In this document: positions 61,290 through 64,000 of the stretch, in pieces
How the letters are laid out: each line of letters begins with the position of its first letter
How positions within the stretch are numbered: the first letter of the stretch is position 1
Source: G963708235 sp963708235
GTDB lineage: Bacteria; Actinomycetota; Acidimicrobiia; Spongiisociales; UBA5794
Length of the DNA: 64,000 bases
Direction of reading: 5' to 3'
Assembly (NCBI GenBank): GCA_963708235.1
Contig: OY970200.1
Span: 1,550,001 to 1,614,000, forward strand
Translations under genes and position numbers: made by a program
Notes under the pieces: model-generated
What the model was told of the DNA's origin: nothing
What the model saw: only the letters and a program-made list of their open reading frames with translations
Database searches by the model: none

Positions 61290-61994
61290 TTCCCGGCAGG
61301 ACCCGGCTCACCTCTGACCTGACTGACCTCCACCATCACCTCGCCGAGTGGCTTCCGGGTCAGATCCGGCACTTGGCAGCCCTCGGCCGGGTACCCGACG
61401 GGAAACATGATGAAAGGGACGCTCGTTGGCGGGGCGCCCCAGGAGTTGGGTGAGGAACGCCATCGGGCTCGGGGTGTGGGTGAGGGTGGCGAGACCGAGG
61501 CGGTGAAGGGTGGCAATGAAGATCCCGCACGCGATCCCGACGCTCTCCTTGACGTAGTAGTGATGGCGGCGGCTTCCGTCCGGATTGACCCCGTAGCGCT
61601 GTTCGAAGACGACCACGATCCATGGCGCCGTCTCCAGGAACGGTTTGTCGGCGGTCGTTCCCAGTGGCTCGAGTGCCTGCCGCCACTCGGCGGGGAGGCG
61701 GCCACCCTCGTAGTTCTCCTGCTCCTCGCGCTCGGCGGCGAGACGGATGCGGCGCTTCACCTCGGGGTCACCCACGAGGACGAACGTCCACGGCTGCATG
61801 TGGGCGCCCGACGGAGCGGTGGAGGCGGTGCGGATCGCATCCTCGATCACGGCCCTCGGCACCGGTCGGTCAGAGAATTCCCGCACCGAGCGGCGGCAAT
61901 CCATCTCCAGGTGGATCCGGGTAGCAGCATGTTCGAGCTCGACGTCCGGCAGTGGTGGCGGGGTGTCGTATGGCACGAAGCGGGCTTGAGGCAT
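61286..61994 (-). CDS. nitroreductase-family flavoprotein, frameshifted near the C-terminus
   Basis: About 235 aa once repaired. Motifs of the FMN-binding nitroreductase fold: CRRSVREFSDRPVP (phosphate-binding Arg), TASTAPSGAHMQPWTFVLV and VKESVGIACGIFIATLHRLGLATL. The main frame loses similarity after RPANERPF; the family ending IMFPVGYPAEGCQVPDLTRKPLGEV lies in another frame and stops at 61286. Removing one base near 61412 joins them. Sequence resembles the iodotyrosine deiodinase/BluB-like branch. Likely an oxidoreductase of unknown substrate. A TATTCT -10 lies 9 nt before ATG 61994. Confidence 0.83.
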
Positions 61995-62070
61995 GGTCGT
62001 CTCAGAATAGAGTCCGCAGTCGGCCGGCAGCGCCCGGTTGAGGCGACTCGGCCCGGCGAGGCGAGCCGGG

Positions 62071-62117
62071 TACCCTGCCGGCCCATGGATCGGCCAGCAC
62101 AGATCAGTCCAGCATGA
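62071..62117 (+). promoter_or_regulatory. -10 box and 10-codon leader ORF coupled to the HAD gene
   Basis: TACCCT (62071-62076) is followed 8 nt later by ATG 62085, which encodes MDRPAQISPA and stops at TGA 62115-62117, overlapping the HAD ATG 62114 as ATGA. Confidence 0.45.
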
Positions 62118-62770
62118 TCAAGGGCGTCATCTTCGACCTCGACGGCACCATCGGCGACACCCTCCCGGTGTGTTTCGAGGCGTTCCGCCAGGTGTTCGAC
62201 GAGTTCCTCGGTGTGAGCTACACGGATGCCGAGATCCGGGCGATGTTCGGACCCACCGAGGAGGGCATCCTACTTCAGCGGGTGCCCGATGCGTCGGCAG
62301 CCGCGATCGCCCGGTACCACGAGGTCTATGCGGCGGTGCACCACCTGGCACCCGAGCCGTTCCCCGGTCTGGTCGACATCGTGGACTGGCTGGAGGCAGC
62401 GAACATCCCGGTCGGGATCGTCACCGGAAAGGGGGCGCAGAGCGCCACCGCTTCGTTGCGGCAATGGAGCATCGAGCACCGCTTCGATCCGATCGAGGCG
62501 GGATCGGATGATGGACCGGTCAAGGATGTCAAGATGCGGCTGATCGCCCAACGATGGGGGATCCCATTATCGGCTGTGGTCTCGGTCGGTGATGTGCTCA
62601 CCGACATCACCGCGGCCCGTTCGGTCGGCGCCATCGCCATCGCCGCCGCATGGGCAACGACCGCCGACGCAGAAGAGCTGAAGGGTGGCGGCGCCGACAT
62701 GGTCTTCGCCGAGGTTGGCGACTTCGACCGGTGGCTGCGTTGGGCCATCGACCTGTCCTCGTTTCATTAG
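62114..62770 (+). CDS. HAD superfamily phosphatase
   Basis: 218-aa HAD hydrolase with an alpha-helical cap. Motif I VIFDLDGTIGDT carries the nucleophile Asp9, motif II is GIVTGKGAQS, the motif III Lys is in PVKDVKMRLIAQRWG, and motif IV is VSVGDVLTDITAARSVG. Phosphoglycolate phosphatase or pyrophosphatase-like activity is typical; the substrate cannot be read. ATG 62114 overlaps the stop of a 10-codon leader ORF. Confidence 0.9.
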   Translation: MIKGVIFDLDGTIGDTLPVCFEAFRQVFDEFLGVSYTDAEIRAMFGPTEEGILLQRVPDASAAAIARYHEVYAAVHHLAPEPFPGLVDIVDWLEAANIPVGIVTGKGAQSATASLRQWSIEHRFDPIEAGSDDGPVKDVKMRLIAQRWGIPLSAVVSVGDVLTDITAARSVGAIAIAAAWATTADAEELKGGGADMVFAEVGDFDRWLRWAIDLSSFH

Positions 62771-62834
62771 CTCACACGGCGGCGCCGTGACGGTGCCGCT
62801 CGTCGCGGTGGTTTGCCGGTAGAGTTACGCCACT

Positions 62835-63188
62835 GTGACGAAACCACTTCCCAGATGCCCATGGTGCGGCATGGAGTTCGAACGGCGGCAGGGACCCGGT
62901 CGGCCTCAGGTCTACTGTCGCCGCAGTCACCGCCAGCGCCACTACGAGGCGCGGACGCTGGCAGTCAGACATGGCCTGGGTCCTGATGATGCGCTGATCG
63001 ACCGGGCGGCGCTTGCCCGACTCAACGACCGCCTCTACATCCTCGAGGCCGCCTGCGACGACGTTCGCGGGGACATCGCTGATCGGCCCACCATTGACGA
63101 CTACCGCAACGCCGTGGTCCATCTGCTCGAAGCGGCGTTGCCGTTGCGCTCCGCCTACCTGGAGCCCAGGGCCATAGGCGCCGAGTGA
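62835..63188 (+). CDS. small zinc-ribbon-like protein of unknown function
   Basis: 117 aa. The N-terminus has a Cys cluster CPWCGMEFERRQGPGRPQVYCRRSHRQR that looks like a treble-clef or zinc-ribbon with the last Cys replaced by His (residues about 8-36), followed by a helical region (LARLNDRLYILEAACDDVRGDI). I recall the GRPxVYCRRSCRQR pattern from actinobacterial small proteins. GTG 62835 lies 9 nt after a TAGAGT -10 box. Function unknown. Confidence 0.75.
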   Translation: MTKPLPRCPWCGMEFERRQGPGRPQVYCRRSHRQRHYEARTLAVRHGLGPDDALIDRAALARLNDRLYILEAACDDVRGDIADRPTIDDYRNAVVHLLEAALPLRSAYLEPRAIGAE

Positions 63189-63195
63189 GCCGACA

Positions 63196-63792
63196 CTACC
63201 CTCCGGCCTGATCCGGAGCGGGGGTGGTGCGTTTGATCACCGGAACGATCCGCTCCAGATAGTCCTGACGCTGGTGGCGGTCGAAGTTCTCCCAGGTGGC
63301 GAGGCTGGAGGAGTCGGTGACGTGGTCGATGTAAAGCTTTCCGTCGAGATGATCCATCTCGTGCTGGAATGTCCCCGCAGTGAGCCCGGCCACCTCGACC
63401 TCGATGTCGTTGCCCTCCCGGTCCCATCCCGTCATCCCGACCTGCATGAACCGCGGAAGGTCGCCCCGGATCCCTGGGACCGACAGACAGCCCTCGTTGT
63501 TGAGCCAGGTCTCGGCGCCCACCACCTCGAGCACCGGGTTAACCACCACGGTCAGGGGATACGGCGGTTTGTAGGGGTAACGCGGATTGTCGGCGATCTC
63601 GACGACGAAGACCCGGACCGGCTCGAACACCTGGTTGGCGGCGATCCCCGCCCCACCCGCATCCCGCATCGTCTCGATCATGTCGTCGACCAGCTCTTGG
63701 AACGCGACCGTTTCGATCTCGGCGCGGTCAACCGACCGGGTGGGCTGGCGCAACACGGGGTGCCCGATATGGGAGATCTTGCGGAGTGTCAC
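63196..63792 (-). CDS. def: peptide deformylase (second copy)
   Basis: 198 aa. Motifs: GGAGIAANQVFEPVR (the GxGxAAxQ motif with Asn before Gln), EGCLSVPGIRG with the metal Cys, and FQHEMDHLDGKLYIDHV with both metal His. It is longer than the first copy and has a C-terminal tail (about 165-198). GTG 63792 lies 7 nt after a TACGCT -10 (63805-63800), a predicted leaderless start. It is redundant with, or specialised relative to, the def-fmt copy at 24.6 kb. Confidence 0.93.
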   Translation of the reverse strand: MTLRKISHIGHPVLRQPTRSVDRAEIETVAFQELVDDMIETMRDAGGAGIAANQVFEPVRVFVVEIADNPRYPYKPPYPLTVVVNPVLEVVGAETWLNNEGCLSVPGIRGDLPRFMQVGMTGWDREGNDIEVEVAGLTAGTFQHEMDHLDGKLYIDHVTDSSSLATWENFDRHQRQDYLERIVPVIKRTTPAPDQAGG

Positions 63793-63861
63793 GGTCGAAA
63801 GCGTACCCGGACCAAGTGCTCGCCGACCGAGTGATCGGCGGAGCCCACGGCCGGGGCCCGA

Positions 63862-64000
63862 TCATGGCGACTGGCCACTCGTGATGTAGACGTGACCAAA
63901 TGGGCTGATCCAGCGGTGGTCACCGTTGGGAAGCCGGTGGTACTGCCATCCGCCGCGATCCTTAGCTAGGTGGTGACCGAGGCAAAGGGGGGCGAGATTG
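63862..64000 (-). CDS. HNH endonuclease-like protein, C-terminal fragment cut by window edge
   Basis: The last 45 codons of a minus-strand gene. They read NLAPLCLGHHLAKDRGGWQY then an ending around RWISPFGHVY, which is the usual C-terminus of HNH endonucleases of the DUF222/13E12 type (N-L-x-P-L-C-xx-HH-xx-K, then W-xSP-x-G). The stop is at 63864-63862. Such genes are abundant in actinobacterial genomes. The start lies beyond the window. Confidence 0.8.
   Translation of the reverse strand, partial: NLAPLCLGHHLAKDRGGWQYHRLPNGDHRWISPFGHVYITSGQSP

Overview
This 64 kb window is high-GC chromosomal DNA from an actinomycete-like bacterium (phylum Actinomycetota, probably class Acidimicrobiia). The evidence is an actinobacterial integration host factor gene (mihF), the SCO1664 / DUF3090 / MSMEG_4193 gene trio, a helicase-degenerate PriA, dense ATGA/GTGA stop-start overlaps and the 16S sequence. 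The class is my reading of the 16S by eye and needs a database search. Nearly everything is core metabolism and information processing. I found no prophage, insertion sequence, CRISPR array, integron or tRNA gene.

Layout. 0-10 kb: the 3' part of alaS, ruvX, mltG, the shikimate genes aroE-aroC-aroK-aroB with a prepilin peptidase inside the run, then an M24 peptidase, efp and nusB. 10-20 kb: a small secreted protein, then a complete de novo UMP operon (pyrR-pyrB-pyrC-carA-carB-pyrD-pyrF) behind a PyrR-type RNA hairpin and a short leader ORF. 20-27 kb: mihF, a CMP-kinase-like gene where gmk is expected, rpoZ, coaBC, priA, then def-fmt-rsmB. 27-31 kb: a secreted M36 metalloprotease and a PPK2 kinase, both on the minus strand. 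31-36.5 kb: rpe, a REC-GGDEF regulator, an FMN riboswitch and ribD-ribE-ribBA-ribH. 36.5-47.6 kb: infC-rpmI-rplT with a long leader, an rRNA methyltransferase, pheST, argF, an ABC exporter, a 3-methyladenine glycosylase, tyrS and a small membrane protein. 47.6-53.2 kb: a 16S-23S-5S operon with precursor-processing stems and a terminator. 53.2-64 kb: a Gly/Ser/Arg-rich TPR-like protein, an SSB-like gene, a gamma-glutamyltransferase, the three-gene minus-strand module, and a series of mostly single-gene units ending in a second deformylase and the end of an HNH endonuclease gene.

Working together. The window holds all the enzymes from carbamoyl phosphate to UMP, four shikimate-pathway enzymes, riboflavin synthesis from GTP (except the RibD-product phosphatase), and much of translation: three aminoacyl-tRNA synthetases, IF3, EF-P, L35, L20, formylation and deformylation, rRNA modification and rRNA.

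The most interesting signals are regulatory. Short ORFs stop exactly on, or just past, the next start codon before ruvX (two in a 17-bp triplication), pyrR, pheS and a HAD gene. The last 10 kb has many TANNNT -10 boxes only 6-7 nt before start codons, which predicts leaderless mRNAs. Unusual starts are ATC for infC, CTG for priA and TTG for the glycosylase. Three conserved genes (alaS, a SpoU-type methyltransferase, a nitroreductase) each carry one single-base frameshift. Because alaS is essential, residual assembly indels are the simplest explanation. I did not find a clear new multi-gene system such as a defence island. The leader-ORF relay and the Gly/Ser/Arg-rich protein beside the rRNA operon are the best leads.
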